A stretch of 64,000 bases of DNA from Agrobacterium tumefaciens (lineage in GTDB: Bacteria > Pseudomonadota > Alphaproteobacteria > Rhizobiales > Rhizobiaceae), in assembly GCF_005221385.1 (NCBI RefSeq), contig NZ_CP039903.1, forward strand, positions 1,054,001 to 1,118,000. Direction: 5' to 3'. Each line of letters begins with the position of its first letter. Positions within the stretch are counted from its first letter, which is position 1. Shown here one piece after another: positions 54,305-63,551 of the stretch. A program made the translations under genes and the position numbers. The notes under the pieces are model-generated. The model saw only the letters and a list, made by a program, of their open reading frames with translations. It did no database searches and was not told the origin of the DNA.

Positions 54305-55672
54305 ATGCCTATCAACATCACCATGCCTGCCCTTTCTCCCACCATGGAAGAGGGTAATCTGGCCAAATGGCTGGTCAAGGAAGGCGACAAGGTCGCACCC
54401 GGTGACGTGATCGCCGAGATCGAGACCGACAAGGCGACCATGGAAGTGGAAGCCGTGGACGAAGGCACGGTTGCCAAGCTGGTTGTTCCGGCCGGCACCG
54501 AAGCCGTCAAGGTCAACGCCCTGATCGCCATCCTCGCCGCCGATGGCGAGGATGTGGCCGAGGCGGCAAAGGGCGGCGATGCCGCTCCGGCCAAGGCGGA
54601 AGCAAAGGCCGAAGCACCGAAGCAGGAAGCCGTTAAGGCCGAAGCGCCGAAGGAAGACGCTGCTCCTGCCAAGGCTGAAAAGCCGGCCGCCGATCAGGCG
54701 CCCGCATCGTCCACGCCGGCACCGGTTGCAAAGTCCGGCGAGCGCATCTTCGCTTCGCCGCTTGCGCGTCGTCTTGCGAAGGAAGCCGGTCTCGATCTTT
54801 CGGCCGTCTCCGGTTCCGGCCCGCATGGTCGCATCGTCAAGACCGACGTGGAAAAGGCTGCCGCTTCCGGTGGTGCGAAAGCCGCTCCGGCAGCAGCAGC
54901 TGCTGGCGCACCGGCTCCGGCCCTCGCCAAGGGTCAGTCGGACGAAGCGGTTCTCAAGCTGTTCGAACAGGGCTCCTACGAGCTGGTGCCCCATGACGGC
55001 ATGCGCAAGGTCATCGCCAAGCGTCTGGTCGAATCCAAGCAGACGGTTCCGCATTTCTACGTTTCCGTGGATTGCGAACTGGATACGCTTCTGGCGCTGC
55101 GCGCACAGCTCAATGCGGCTGCTCCCGAAAAGGACGGCAAGCCGGCCTACAAGCTTTCGGTCAACGACATGGTCATCAAGGCGCTGGCCCTTTCGCTGCG
55201 TGACGTGCCTGATGCCAACGTCTCCTGGACGGAAAGCGCCATGGTCAAGCACAAGCATTCGGATGTCGGCGTTGCCGTTTCCATTCCGGGTGGCCTGATC
55301 ACGCCGATCATCCGCAAGGCGGAAGAAAAGTCGCTCTCCACCATCTCCAACGAGATGAAGGACTACGGCAAGCGCGCCAAGGAGCGCAAGCTGAAGCCCG
55401 AGGAGTATCAGGGCGGCACGACCGCCGTGTCCAACATGGGCATGATGGGCGTCAAGAGCTTCTCCGCCGTTATCAACCCGCCGCATGCCACCATCCTGGC
55501 GGTTGGCGCGGGCGAGGAACGCGCTGTCGTGAAGAACGGTGAGATCAAGATCGCCACTGTCATGACGGTCACGCTTTCCACCGACCACCGCTGCGTCGAT
55601 GGCGCGCTCGGAGCCGAGCTGATCGGCGCCTTCAAGCGCTACATCGAAAACCCGATGGGCATGCTGGTTTGA
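54305..55672 (+). CDS. pdhC: Pyruvate dehydrogenase E2, dihydrolipoamide acetyltransferase
   Basis: The 455-aa core enzyme has a lipoyl domain (1-80, K43), an Ala/Pro/Lys linker, a peripheral subunit-binding domain (about 150-185, [18 protein letters not shown]) and the catalytic 2-oxoacid dehydrogenase acyltransferase domain. The latter carries [20 protein letters not shown] and the active site [12 protein letters not shown]. The ATG at 54305 is preferred over an in-frame extension to 54287. Confidence 0.96.
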   Translation: MPINITMPALSPTMEEGNLAKWLVKEGDKVAPGDVIAEIETDKATMEVEAVDEGTVAKLVVPAGTEAVKVNALIAILAADGEDVAEAAKGGDAAPAKAEAKAEAPKQEAVKAEAPKEDAAPAKAEKPAADQAPASSTPAPVAKSGERIFASPLARRLAKEAGLDLSAVSGSGPHGRIVKTDVEKAAASGGAKAAPAAAAAGAPAPALAKGQSDEAVLKLFEQGSYELVPHDGMRKVIAKRLVESKQTVPHFYVSVDCELDTLLALRAQLNAAAPEKDGKPAYKLSVNDMVIKALALSLRDVPDANVSWTESAMVKHKHSDVGVAVSIPGGLITPIIRKAEEKSLSTISNEMKDYGKRAKERKLKPEEYQGGTTAVSNMGMMGVKSFSAVINPPHATILAVGAGEERAVVKNGEIKIATVMTVTLSTDHRCVDGALGAELIGAFKRYIENPMGMLV

Positions 55673-55684
55673 TCGGAGAGTGAC

Positions 55685-56329
55685 ATGGTGAAGTCGGTCC
55701 TCTGCTTTGGCGATTCCCTGACCTGGGGATCAAATGCGGAAACGGGTGGCCGGCACAGCCATGACGATCTATGGCCGAGCGTCTTGCAAAAGGCGCTCGG
55801 GCCTGACGTGCATGTGATCCATGAAGGGTTGGGCGGTCGCACCACCGCCTATGACGACCACACCGCCGATTGTGACCGCAATGGCGCCAGATTGTTGCCG
55901 ACGCTGCTGCACAGCCACGCGCCGCTGGATCTGGTCATTATCATGCTCGGCACCAACGACATGAAACCGGCGATCCATGGTTCGGCCATTGTTGCCATGA
56001 AGGGCGTGGAGCGGCTGGTAAAACTCACGCGCAACCACGTCTGGCAGGTTCCGGACTGGGAAGCGCCTGACGTTCTGATCGTCGCGCCGCCGCAATTGTG
56101 CGAAACGGCCAATCCGTTCATGGGCGCGATCTTTCGTGATGCGATCGATGAATCGGCGATGCTGGCTTCCGTCTACAGGGACCTTGCCGATGAACTCGAC
56201 TGCGGCTTTTTCGATGCCGGGTCGGTTGCCCGCACGACGCCAGTGGACGGCGTTCATCTCGATTCTGAAAACACGCGGGCCATCGGGCGTGGGCTGGAGC
56301 CCGTCGTCCGTATGATGCTCGGACTTTGA
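55685..56329 (+). CDS. SGNH/GDSL hydrolase, arylesterase-like
   Basis: The 214-aa protein has block I GDSLTWG (catalytic Ser), block III (LGTNDMKP) with Asn, and the DGVHLDSEN catalytic Asp-His block. Predicted cytoplasmic, without signal peptide. Related arylesterases from agrobacteria have been crystallised, but the natural substrate is unknown. It lies inside the pdh cluster between pdhC and lpdA. Confidence 0.9.
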   Translation: MVKSVLCFGDSLTWGSNAETGGRHSHDDLWPSVLQKALGPDVHVIHEGLGGRTTAYDDHTADCDRNGARLLPTLLHSHAPLDLVIIMLGTNDMKPAIHGSAIVAMKGVERLVKLTRNHVWQVPDWEAPDVLIVAPPQLCETANPFMGAIFRDAIDESAMLASVYRDLADELDCGFFDAGSVARTTPVDGVHLDSENTRAIGRGLEPVVRMMLGL

Positions 56330-56389
56330 CAATAATTCCGTTTCGGAACGGCGTGCCGTCATCCGAATTAAGACAAGGCAGGATTTCCA

Positions 56390-57835
56390 ATGGCTCAATC
56401 TTATGACGTCATCATCATCGGTTCGGGACCGGGCGGTTATATTGCCGCGATCCGCGCCGCCCAGCTCGGCATGAAGGTCGCCGTTGTCGAGCGCGAGCAC
56501 CTTGCCGGCATCTGCTCCAACTGGGGCTGCATTCCGACCAAGGCTCTGCTGCGCACCGCCGATGTCATGCACACCGCCACCCATGCCAAGGATTATGGCC
56601 TGACGCTGGAAGGTTCGATCAAGCCGGACGTAAAGGCAATCGTCGCCCGCTCGCGCGGCATTGCCGCTCGCATGAACAACGGCGTCGGTTTCCTGTTCAA
56701 GAAGAACAAGGTCGACATCATCTGGGGTGAAGCCAAGATCACCAAGCCGGGTGAAATCGTCGTTGGCAAGTCCACCAAGCCGGTGGTTCAACCGCAGGGT
56801 CCGGTTCCGAAGAACACGCTGGGCGAGGGCACTTACACCGCCAAGCACATCATCGTCGCGACAGGCGCCCGCCCGCGCGCGCTGCCCGGCATTGAGCCGG
56901 ATGGCAAGCTGATCTGGACCTATTTCGAGGCGATGAAGCCGGAAGAACTGCCGAAGTCGCTGCTCGTCATGGGTTCGGGCGCCATCGGCATCGAGTTCGC
57001 CAGCTTCTACCGCACAATGGGCGTCGATGTTACCGTCGTCGAGATCATGAGCCAGGTCATGCCGGTCGAAGATGCGGAAATCTCTGCCTTCGCCAAGAAG
57101 CAGCTGGAAAAGCAGGGCATCAAGATTCATCTGGAGACCAAGGTTTCCAAGGTTGAGAAGGCTGCAAACTCCGTCACTGCGACGCTGGAGAAGAAGGACG
57201 GTTCTTCCGAGAAGATCACCGCTGACCGGATGATTTCCGCCGTCGGCGTCGTGGCGAATGTCGAAGGCATCGGCCTTGAGGCTGTCGGCGTGAAGACCGA
57301 TCGCGGCTTCATCGTCATCGACGGTTACGGCAAGACCAACGTGCCTGGTATCTACGCCATCGGTGATGTCGCCGGCCCGCCGCTGCTCGCCCACAAGGCC
57401 GAACATGAGGCCGTCATTTGCGTCGAAAAGATCGCCGGTCTGCCGAATGTCCACCCGATGGACAAGCTCAAGATTCCCGGCTGCACCTATTGCAACCCGC
57501 AGGTTGCCTCGGTCGGCCTCACCGAAGCCAAGGCCAAGGAACAGGGCCGCGACATCCGCGTCGGCCGCTTCTCTTTCGCGGCGAACGGCAAGGCGGTCGC
57601 TCTGGGTGAAGATCAGGGCATGGTCAAGACCATCTTCGACAAGAAGACCGGTGAGCTGCTCGGTGCCCATATGGTCGGCGCGGAAGTCACCGAACTCATT
57701 CAGGGCTTCGTTGTCGCCATGAACCTCGAGACAACAGAAGAAGACCTGATGCACACGATCTTCCCGCATCCGACCATTTCGGAATCGATGAAGGAAAGCG
57801 TGCTCGACGCCTATGGGCGTGTGCTGAACGCATAA
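56390..57835 (+). CDS. lpdA: Dihydrolipoamide dehydrogenase (E3)
   Basis: The 481-aa flavoprotein reoxidises the lipoyl groups of PDH. It has the FAD-binding GSGPGGYIAAIRAAQLG, redox-active C42/C47 in GICSNWGCIPTKA, the NAD-binding GSGAIGIEFASFYRTMG and a C-terminal dimerisation domain with HPHPTISE-type HTIFPHPTISESM. The PDH operon carries its own E3. Followed by a weak hairpin. Confidence 0.96.
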   Translation: MAQSYDVIIIGSGPGGYIAAIRAAQLGMKVAVVEREHLAGICSNWGCIPTKALLRTADVMHTATHAKDYGLTLEGSIKPDVKAIVARSRGIAARMNNGVGFLFKKNKVDIIWGEAKITKPGEIVVGKSTKPVVQPQGPVPKNTLGEGTYTAKHIIVATGARPRALPGIEPDGKLIWTYFEAMKPEELPKSLLVMGSGAIGIEFASFYRTMGVDVTVVEIMSQVMPVEDAEISAFAKKQLEKQGIKIHLETKVSKVEKAANSVTATLEKKDGSSEKITADRMISAVGVVANVEGIGLEAVGVKTDRGFIVIDGYGKTNVPGIYAIGDVAGPPLLAHKAEHEAVICVEKIAGLPNVHPMDKLKIPGCTYCNPQVASVGLTEAKAKEQGRDIRVGRFSFAANGKAVALGEDQGMVKTIFDKKTGELLGAHMVGAEVTELIQGFVVAMNLETTEEDLMHTIFPHPTISESMKESVLDAYGRVLNA

Positions 57836-57848
57836 GTGCTGCGTGATG

Positions 57849-57873
57849 CCCGGCATTGTCTAACCTTGCCGGG
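57849..57873 (+). terminator. Weak hairpin after lpdA
   Basis: CCCGGCA (57849-57855) pairs with TGCCGGG (57867-57873), loop 11 nt, no T-run. A possible attenuator before the GlsB-like gene. Confidence 0.35.
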
Positions 57874-57931
57874 TGTCCCATATGTCTCAACGCCGGTTCC
57901 TCAAGGGAACTGTTCTTCAGGGAGCGTGGGA

Positions 57932-58180
57932 ATGGAAAGTGTAGGCTGGATTGCAGCAATCATCATCGGCGGTCTCGCCGGCTGGCTTGCAGGCAAGCTC
58001 ATGGACATGCGCTTCGGCATCTTCATGAACATAATTCTGGGCATTGTCGGCTCGGTTGTCGCCGTCGCCGTACTTCGCACCCTTGATGTCTTTGTGCAGG
58101 ACAGCAGGCTCGGTTATTTCGTCACGTCCTTCATCGGCGCCAGCCTTCTGCTGTTCCTGGCAAAGCTGGTACGGCGCTGA
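57932..58180 (+). CDS. GlsB/YeaQ/YmgE family membrane protein
   Basis: The 82-aa protein has three TM helices of the transglycosylase-associated (YeaQ/YmgE) family: WIAAIIIGGLAGWLAGKLMD, NIILGIVGSVVAVAVL and SFIGASLLLFLAKLVRR. Members respond to envelope or salt stress in various bacteria. The ATG at 57932 follows GGGA and removes a non-homologous extension to 57836. Confidence 0.85.
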   Translation: MESVGWIAAIIIGGLAGWLAGKLMDMRFGIFMNIILGIVGSVVAVAVLRTLDVFVQDSRLGYFVTSFIGASLLLFLAKLVRR

Positions 58181-58284
58181 AAATGCTTCGTGACCGGAAA
58201 GGGCTTACGCTTTTTCTGGAATTGTTCTAAAGCATCCGGCCAACAGGTGTTTAGATCGCCACAGGCGATGGAAGCAGGTTTTAA

Positions 58285-59256
58285 ATGGTCACTATTCTCG
58301 ACAGAACGTCGTCCGACGAAAAGCGCATCCGCCATCCGGAAAAGGCGCATCGGCCCGATACCGAGGTCATGCGCAAGCCGGAATGGATCCGCGTCAAGGC
58401 GCCAACCTCCAAGGGTTATCACGAGACGCGCGAACTGGTGCGCAGCCACAAGCTGGTAACGGTGTGCGAGGAAGCCGGCTGTCCGAATATCGGCGAATGC
58501 TGGGACAAGAAACACGCGACCTTCATGATCATGGGTGAAATCTGCACCCGTGCCTGCGCTTTCTGCAACGTCGCGACCGGCAAGCCGAATGCGCTTGACA
58601 TGGATGAGCCTGAGAACGTTGCCAAGGCCGTCAAACAGATGGGCCTCTCGCACGTCGTTATCACCTCGGTGGACCGTGACGATCTCGCCGATGGTGGTGC
58701 TGAACATTTCGAAAAGGTCATCTGGGCGATCCGTGCTGCATCTCCCACCACGACCATCGAAATCCTCACTCCCGACTTCCTGAAGAAGCCCGGCGCGCTG
58801 GAACGTGTCGTGGCCGCCAAGCCCGATGTCTTCAACCACAATATGGAAACCGTTCCGGGCAATTATCTCACCGTTCGCCCCGGCGCGCGTTATTTCCATT
58901 CGGTGCGCCTCTTGCAGCGGGTGAAGGAACTGGACCCCACCATGTTCACCAAGTCAGGCATCATGGTTGGCCTCGGCGAAGAGCGCAACGAAGTGCTGCA
59001 GCTGATGGACGACCTGCGCAGCGCCGATGTGGACTTCCTGACCATCGGCCAGTATCTTCAGCCCACCCGCAAGCACCACAAGGTCGAAGCTTTCGTCACG
59101 CCGGAGGAATTCAAGTCCTATGAGACGGTGGCTTACACCAAGGGCTTCCTGATGGTCTCCTCCAGCCCGCTGACCCGTTCTTCCCACCATGCCGGCGACG
59201 ATTTCGAACGCCTGCGCGCTGCCCGCGAGAAGAAGCTGCTGGCGGCTGCTGAGTAA
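58285..59256 (+). CDS. lipA: Lipoyl synthase
   Basis: The 323-aa radical SAM enzyme inserts two sulfurs into octanoyl-lipoyl domains. It has the auxiliary-cluster cysteines C61, C66 and C72 ([15 protein letters not shown]) and the SAM [4Fe-4S] motif C87-x3-C91-x2-C94 (CTRACAFCN). Placed after the pdh operon, whose lipoyl domains it modifies. Confidence 0.97.
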   Translation: MVTILDRTSSDEKRIRHPEKAHRPDTEVMRKPEWIRVKAPTSKGYHETRELVRSHKLVTVCEEAGCPNIGECWDKKHATFMIMGEICTRACAFCNVATGKPNALDMDEPENVAKAVKQMGLSHVVITSVDRDDLADGGAEHFEKVIWAIRAASPTTTIEILTPDFLKKPGALERVVAAKPDVFNHNMETVPGNYLTVRPGARYFHSVRLLQRVKELDPTMFTKSGIMVGLGEERNEVLQLMDDLRSADVDFLTIGQYLQPTRKHHKVEAFVTPEEFKSYETVAYTKGFLMVSSSPLTRSSHHAGDDFERLRAAREKKLLAAAE

Positions 59257-59311
59257 GGGATAAAGGTTCGGCAACGTAGGTTGCTGGATCGGGCGATATA
59301 CGCTCTCTCCA

Positions 59312-59400
59312 CCGTCATGCTCGGGCTTGTCCCGAGCATCTGCGACCTATCGATTGTACGATACGTGATTGGATCCTCGGGACAGGCCCGAGGATGACGT
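59312..59400. repeat. Palindromic intergenic repeat, copy 2
   Basis: GCTCGGGCTTGTCCCGAGC and ATCCTCGGGACAGGCCCGAGGAT, the same 89-bp bipartite unit as 24032-24120, with nearly identical end sequences. Lies downstream of lipA and of the convergent DMT gene. Confidence 0.75.
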
Positions 59401-59458
59401 GAGTGGGAGGCAAGGCTTGTGAAATGGCTCCGCCGCCTGTTTCCGGCCTTCAACCCAG

Positions 59459-60391
59459 TCACACCACAGCCTTCTCCGGCCTATGCGCCCGCATGCACAA
59501 GATCACGCTCAGCACCACCGAACAGATCGCCACGATCTCGACAATGGTCGGCCCACGCCCTTCCCAGAGAAAGCCGTAAAGCAGAGCAAACAGCGTTTCG
59601 AACAGGATCATCTGTCCGACCATGGTGAGCGGCAGAAGGCGGCTCATGCGGTTCCAGAAGGCATTGCCGAGAATGGAGGCGGTGAAACCGAGCCCGGCGG
59701 CGATGGCAGCGAAATGCAGCCAGTCTCCGGAGCTATGGCTTTCTCCACCAAAGCTGAAGGCCGGAATGGCCAGTAGCAGCGCAAGCCCGCCAGTCACGAC
59801 ACCCGTCATCATGTTCCAATCATCAGCGCTGACATCGTGAAGACGCGACAGCCAACGGGCATTGCCGACAGCAAAGGCCGTCCAGGAGGCGAGTGCTCCG
59901 AGAGCGCAGGCAAGCCCGATGACACGGGAAACATCCAGCCCGGAATCGTTTTCCGTCAGCGACTGCCAGGAAATGCCGATAATGCCTATTGCGCCGAAGG
60001 CAAGCGACGGCCACAGCCGCTTCAGCGACACCGCGCCATGATCACGGCTGCCGATGATGGTGACGGCGACGGGCAGGAAGCCGATGATGATCGAGGTAAA
60101 GGCGACGCCGCTCAGTTTCACCGCCGTCGATATGAAGACGTAATAGGCGATATTGCCGATCATGCTCAGCCAGCCAAGCGCGATCCATTCCCGCGCGCCG
60201 AAATGCGCCGATACCCGTTTCAGGCGCGGCCCGATGATGATGAGGGAAATCAGCCCGTAGGTGAGATAACGCGCCGTCGATAATTGCAGGGCCGAAAAAT
60301 CCGGCACGAGTTTCGGGGCGAGAAAGATGCCGCCCCAGAGCGCACCCGCCAGCACGCCGTAAAAAACACCGAGACCTGTCCTGTTGTTCAT
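59459..60391 (-). CDS. DMT superfamily (EamA) permease
   Basis: The 310-aa protein has ten predicted TM helices arranged as two EamA repeats. The first has GVFYGVLAGALWGGIFLAPK and the second SWTAFAVGNARWLSRLHDV around its start. Substrate unknown (metabolite or amino-acid efflux is common). The AraC-type regulator gene lies upstream on the same strand, separated by an inverted repeat, and may control it. Confidence 0.85.
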   Translation of the reverse strand: MNNRTGLGVFYGVLAGALWGGIFLAPKLVPDFSALQLSTARYLTYGLISLIIIGPRLKRVSAHFGAREWIALGWLSMIGNIAYYVFISTAVKLSGVAFTSIIIGFLPVAVTIIGSRDHGAVSLKRLWPSLAFGAIGIIGISWQSLTENDSGLDVSRVIGLACALGALASWTAFAVGNARWLSRLHDVSADDWNMMTGVVTGGLALLLAIPAFSFGGESHSSGDWLHFAAIAAGLGFTASILGNAFWNRMSRLLPLTMVGQMILFETLFALLYGFLWEGRGPTIVEIVAICSVVLSVILCMRAHRPEKAVV

Positions 60392-60490
60392 GTCATGTCA
60401 CATCCGCATTCACTTTGTCCGCGATGTGCCACAGCCCTTTACGGCTGTCTTGACAAAAACTCCTGAGTTGTCTGCCGCTCTGATTGTTGG

Positions 60491-60730
60491 TTTTCAGGAG
60501 GTTGTCCGTTCAAAGCGTGTGGGGCGTTACCCCCTCTGCCCTGCCGGGCATCTCCCCCACAAGGAGGGAGATCGGCAAGACGTACTCCCACCGCTTCATT
60601 CTTAAACGTTGAGATGGGCGAGACCTTGCCACAAATCGATCTCCCCCCTTGTGGGGGAGATGCCCGGCAGGGCAGAGGGGGGGAACCACACCCACCCTCG
60701 ATCCGCTATGAACGGACAACCTCCTGAAAG
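60491..60730. repeat. Large inverted repeat with terminal TTCAGGAGGTTGTCCGTTC arms
   Basis: TTTTCAGGAGGTTGTCCGTT (60491-60510) recurs inverted as AACGGACAACCTCCTGAAAG (60711-60730). Inside, CCCTCTGCCCTGCCGGGCAT (from 60532) with TCTCCCCCACAAGGAGGGAG recurs inverted as CTCCCCCCTTGTGGGGGAGA...TGCCCGGCAGGGCAGAGGGG (60640-60680). The two arms are about 90-100 bp each around a roughly 50-bp centre and could fold into a long hairpin. No transposase inside. A non-autonomous mobile-element remnant or REP-type pair. Confidence 0.75.
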
Positions 60731-60737
60731 CTCACAT

Positions 60738-61496
60738 CTAGTGAATGCCGTAGTTCCGGCGATAGGCGGCGGGCGTTTCCCCCAAGGCATTGCGCATGGC
60801 GCGCGTCAGCGCCGTCTGGTCGGAAAAACCGGCCCTGAGCGCGATTTCCGCAATCGGCAGGCTGGATTCGCTGAGGAGTGTACAGACCTTGTCCATACGC
60901 AATCCTGCAAGCCAGCGGTGAGGCGGGAGACCGAATTCTTCGAGAAACAGCGCATGCAGGCGGCTGTCACTGATCGTCACGCAGGCCGCCAGCATGTCGA
61001 TCGTCCACGGAAAGAACGGCTCTGCCCTGACGACCGCACTGAGTTCGCGCAGGCGCTGGCGGATATCGCTTTTTTCAGTCGCGAGGCTGTCCACCAGCAG
61101 CGGTGCCCAGAGACCGGCGATATCGTCGCGTCGGCCGTCGGTTTTGATGAGGTCGTGCATATAGGCGATCAATTGCCGTGTATCAGGCGCAATATCGAGA
61201 AACGGCACGCGGGCAAATCTCTCCAGTGTCTGCTCGGAAACAGCACTTTCATCGATATCGACCACCAGCGAATGGTTGATCGCCGTTGCTTCCTGCGTAT
61301 GCGGCGCATTACGGTGGATGAAGACGCCGCGCCCGGTCGACAGTTCATCCTGCCGTCCGCCCACATCGATCCGCAGGCAGCCGGAGACCGGGAGAACGAT
61401 TTGCACGAAACCGTGCCGTTCCCTAGGTCTTTCCTGCCGGTAGGTTCTTATATCTGCCGATGCGACTGTCATGACGCTGTCGTTTCCATTGTGCAA
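60738..61496 (-). CDS. AraC family transcriptional regulator
   Basis: The 252-aa protein has an N-terminal cupin-like effector domain (about 20-130) and a C-terminal double helix-turn-helix (about 150-250) with IADSRLHALFLEEFGLPPHRW-like (TISDSRLHALFLEEFGLPPH) and IAEIALRAGFSDQTALTRAM signatures. A second in-frame ATG at 61472 (residue 9) is a possible alternative start. Effector and targets unknown; the adjacent DMT permease is a candidate. Confidence 0.88.
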   Translation of the reverse strand: MHNGNDSVMTVASADIRTYRQERPRERHGFVQIVLPVSGCLRIDVGGRQDELSTGRGVFIHRNAPHTQEATAINHSLVVDIDESAVSEQTLERFARVPFLDIAPDTRQLIAYMHDLIKTDGRRDDIAGLWAPLLVDSLATEKSDIRQRLRELSAVVRAEPFFPWTIDMLAACVTISDSRLHALFLEEFGLPPHRWLAGLRMDKVCTLLSESSLPIAEIALRAGFSDQTALTRAMRNALGETPAAYRRNYGIH

Positions 61497-62025
61497 AGAA
61501 ATGGCCGCCTCGAAAAAGCGGCCCGTTTCATTGTCTGATTATGACATCGTCTTGAAGATTGGGCCAGCCGGCTTTATCGGTCGGCCATACGAAACGGCAA
61601 TTAACAGTCTTCCTTGGCGGTCGATTCGCCGCGTTTGCGCTTGCGCAGAACAGGCTTGTTCTCTCTCGCCTCGCATTTTGCAACGTCGATAAGGTAGGCA
61701 AGCACGGGCATGCCGTTCATCGATGCGAGTTGCTTGGCGGATTCGAGAAGGTTGATGATGTTGGAAAAATCGTCCATCGGCTCACTCAGTGGCTCAAAGC
61801 GGTTATGTATCGGGTCTGAACCCAAAGATGAATACGCGTGGGAAAAATGGGAGCGCCCGGCGCGTTTGCATCCAGTGGGTGTAATATTAGTGGCAAATAA
61901 ATAGCAATCCCTGTGAGGGGGTTGCAATAGTCAATTTTCCGTAACTGCCATGCGCGACGACAATATCGCTTTAATGCGGGTGTCCGCGCGTCAGGCAATC
62001 TCTCCGGTTATGATGAGGGTATAGG
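61497..62025. other. 529-bp region with a small gene between AraC and P-loop kinase genes
   Basis: Apart from the 58-codon gene at 61601-61777 (minus) I see no further gene. The right part (61780-62025) holds the promoters of that gene and of the kinase. Confidence 0.5.
61601..61777 (-). CDS. Small conserved-looking hypothetical protein, 58 aa
   Basis: The ATG at 61777 opens MDDFSNIINLLESAKQL and the frame ends with a basic tail (RKRKRGESTAKED). The N-terminal half forms a plausible amphipathic helix (SAKQLASMNGMPVLAYLIDV). No domain recognised. The frame extends upstream to 61927 but the extra residues have no helical pattern, so the internal ATG is chosen. Supported only by composition. 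Confidence 0.5.
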   Translation of the reverse strand: MDDFSNIINLLESAKQLASMNGMPVLAYLIDVAKCEARENKPVLRKRKRGESTAKEDC

Positions 62026-62595
62026 ATGCCGAACTATCTTGAGACAGTGGAAGACGCCGCTGTAATCATCGCCGGGGCGCAGCGCATCATGGTCGTCGGT
62101 TGTTCTGGCGGCGGCAAGTCGACGCTTTCGCAGAAGCTCGCACGCAAATTCGGGCTTCGTTATATCTCCATGGACCGCGAAATTTTCTGGCTGCCCGGCT
62201 GGCAATTGCGCCCGCGAGAAGAACAGCGGCAGAGGATCGCCGCCATGGTCACGGAGGAGCGCTGGTTGATGGATGGCAGCAATCCGTCATCTTTCGATAT
62301 GCGTATGCCGCGGTCTCACATCGTACTCTGGGTGCGCATGCCGCGATGGCTCTGCCTGTGGGGCGCCGTCAGCCGGGCGATCAAGGGGTATGGCAAGGCA
62401 CGGCCGGAAATGGCGGAGGGATGTCCGGAAAGGATAGACGCCGATTTCCTGCGTTATATCTGGAATTTCGAGCGCCGCCATACTCCGATTTTCGAGCAGA
62501 ATTTCGCCCTTTACGGCCCCGATGTGCCTGTATTCCAGCTGAAAAGCCGAAAACAGTTTCGCCGCCTTCTTGATCTTCTTGTTATCGGCGATTAA
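62026..62595 (+). CDS. P-loop kinase, adenylate-kinase/FlaR (topology modulation) family
   Basis: The 189-aa protein has Walker A GCSGGGKST (24-33) and the DNA-topology-modulation (FlaR)-like pattern MDREIFWLPGWQLRPREEQ and DGSNPSSFDMRMPRS. A small nucleotide or metabolite kinase of unknown substrate. It lies directly upstream of the COQ10-like gene (9 bp) and may be cotranscribed. Confidence 0.82.
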   Translation: MPNYLETVEDAAVIIAGAQRIMVVGCSGGGKSTLSQKLARKFGLRYISMDREIFWLPGWQLRPREEQRQRIAAMVTEERWLMDGSNPSSFDMRMPRSHIVLWVRMPRWLCLWGAVSRAIKGYGKARPEMAEGCPERIDADFLRYIWNFERRHTPIFEQNFALYGPDVPVFQLKSRKQFRRLLDLLVIGD

Positions 62596-62604
62596 CTGCC
62601 GCTT

Positions 62605-63060
62605 ATGCCCCAGTTCGAAACGCATCGCCACGTCAAACACTCACCCGACCGCATGTACGACCTTGTCGCCGATGTGGAGAAATATCCGCAGTTTCTGCCC
62701 CTTTGCGAAGGGCTCATCGTTCGCTCGCGCAAGGAGCGGGATGGCAAGGTGCTGCTGGTGGCGGATATGACGGTGGGCTACAAGGCCATTCGTGAGACCT
62801 TCACCACGCAGGTGCTGCTGAACCCGGCCGAGCGCGCCATCGACGTGAAATATATCGATGGACCGTTCAAATATCTCGACAATCGCTGGCGTTTCGAAGA
62901 ATCGGAAGATGGCGGCTCGGCCATTCATTTCTTCATCGATTACGAATTCAAGAGCCGGTTGCTTGGCGCCGTCATGGGGTCGATGTTCGACCGGGCTTTC
63001 CGCATGTTCGCCGAAGCCTTCGAGACCCGCGCAGACAAGATTTACGCCGACCCGGCCTGA
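62605..63060 (+). CDS. COQ10/RatA family START-domain protein
   Basis: The 151-aa SRPBCC protein has TRHVKHSPDRMYDLVADVEKYPQFLPLC at its start and FKYLDNRWRFEE and IDYEFKSRLLGAVMGSMFD later. Mitochondrial COQ10 homologues bind ubiquinone and help its function. In E. coli the relative RatA was described as a ribosome-association toxin. The ubiquinone role is the more likely here. Its 3' end overlaps cinA by 19 nt. Confidence 0.88.
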   Translation: MPQFETHRHVKHSPDRMYDLVADVEKYPQFLPLCEGLIVRSRKERDGKVLLVADMTVGYKAIRETFTTQVLLNPAERAIDVKYIDGPFKYLDNRWRFEESEDGGSAIHFFIDYEFKSRLLGAVMGSMFDRAFRMFAEAFETRADKIYADPA

Positions 63061-63551
63061 TTGAGGGTTACAAGCATTTCAAGTGCGGTTCTGACGGTAG
63101 CAAGCCGTATTTCGGTGCGGCCAATCTCGCCGTAACGCATTTCGTGATGCAGGATTTCGCCGCTGCGTGCCTTGGCGGCCAGATGCACCAGCCCGACTGG
63201 TTTATCAGCGGAACCACCACCCGGACCAGCAATTCCAGTCACGGCCACGGCAAAATCCGCGCGCGAGCGGAACAGGGCGCCATGCGCCATTTGCAGCGCC
63301 GTCTGTCGGGATACCGCGCCGAATGTCGTCAGCGTCTCGGCGCCAACCCCCAGCATCTCCATCTTGGCTTGGTTTGTATAGGTGACGAAACCGCGATCAA
63401 CGACGGCGGAAGAGCCGGAAATTTCGGTCAGCGAACCGGCGATCAGGCCGCCCGTGCAGCTTTCGGCGGTCGAGACCATAAAACCACGGGCTGTGAAATC
63501 GGCGATGATGCGCTGCGCCAGATCTCCTATGTCCGCGGGAAAAAGGCTCAT
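63042..63551 (-). CDS. CinA family protein, nicotinamide-nucleotide amidohydrolase (PncC) domain
   Basis: The 169-aa protein consists only of the CinA C-terminal (PncC) domain, with [17 protein letters not shown] and [19 protein letters not shown]. It probably hydrolyses nicotinamide mononucleotide to nicotinate mononucleotide, as E. coli PncC does. It overlaps the stop of ispDF by 4 nt, so it is coupled to the upstream isoprenoid gene. Confidence 0.92.
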   Translation of the reverse strand: MSLFPADIGDLAQRIIADFTARGFMVSTAESCTGGLIAGSLTEISGSSAVVDRGFVTYTNQAKMEMLGVGAETLTTFGAVSRQTALQMAHGALFRSRADFAVAVTGIAGPGGGSADKPVGLVHLAAKARSGEILHHEMRYGEIGRTEIRLATVRTALEMLVTLNQAGSA

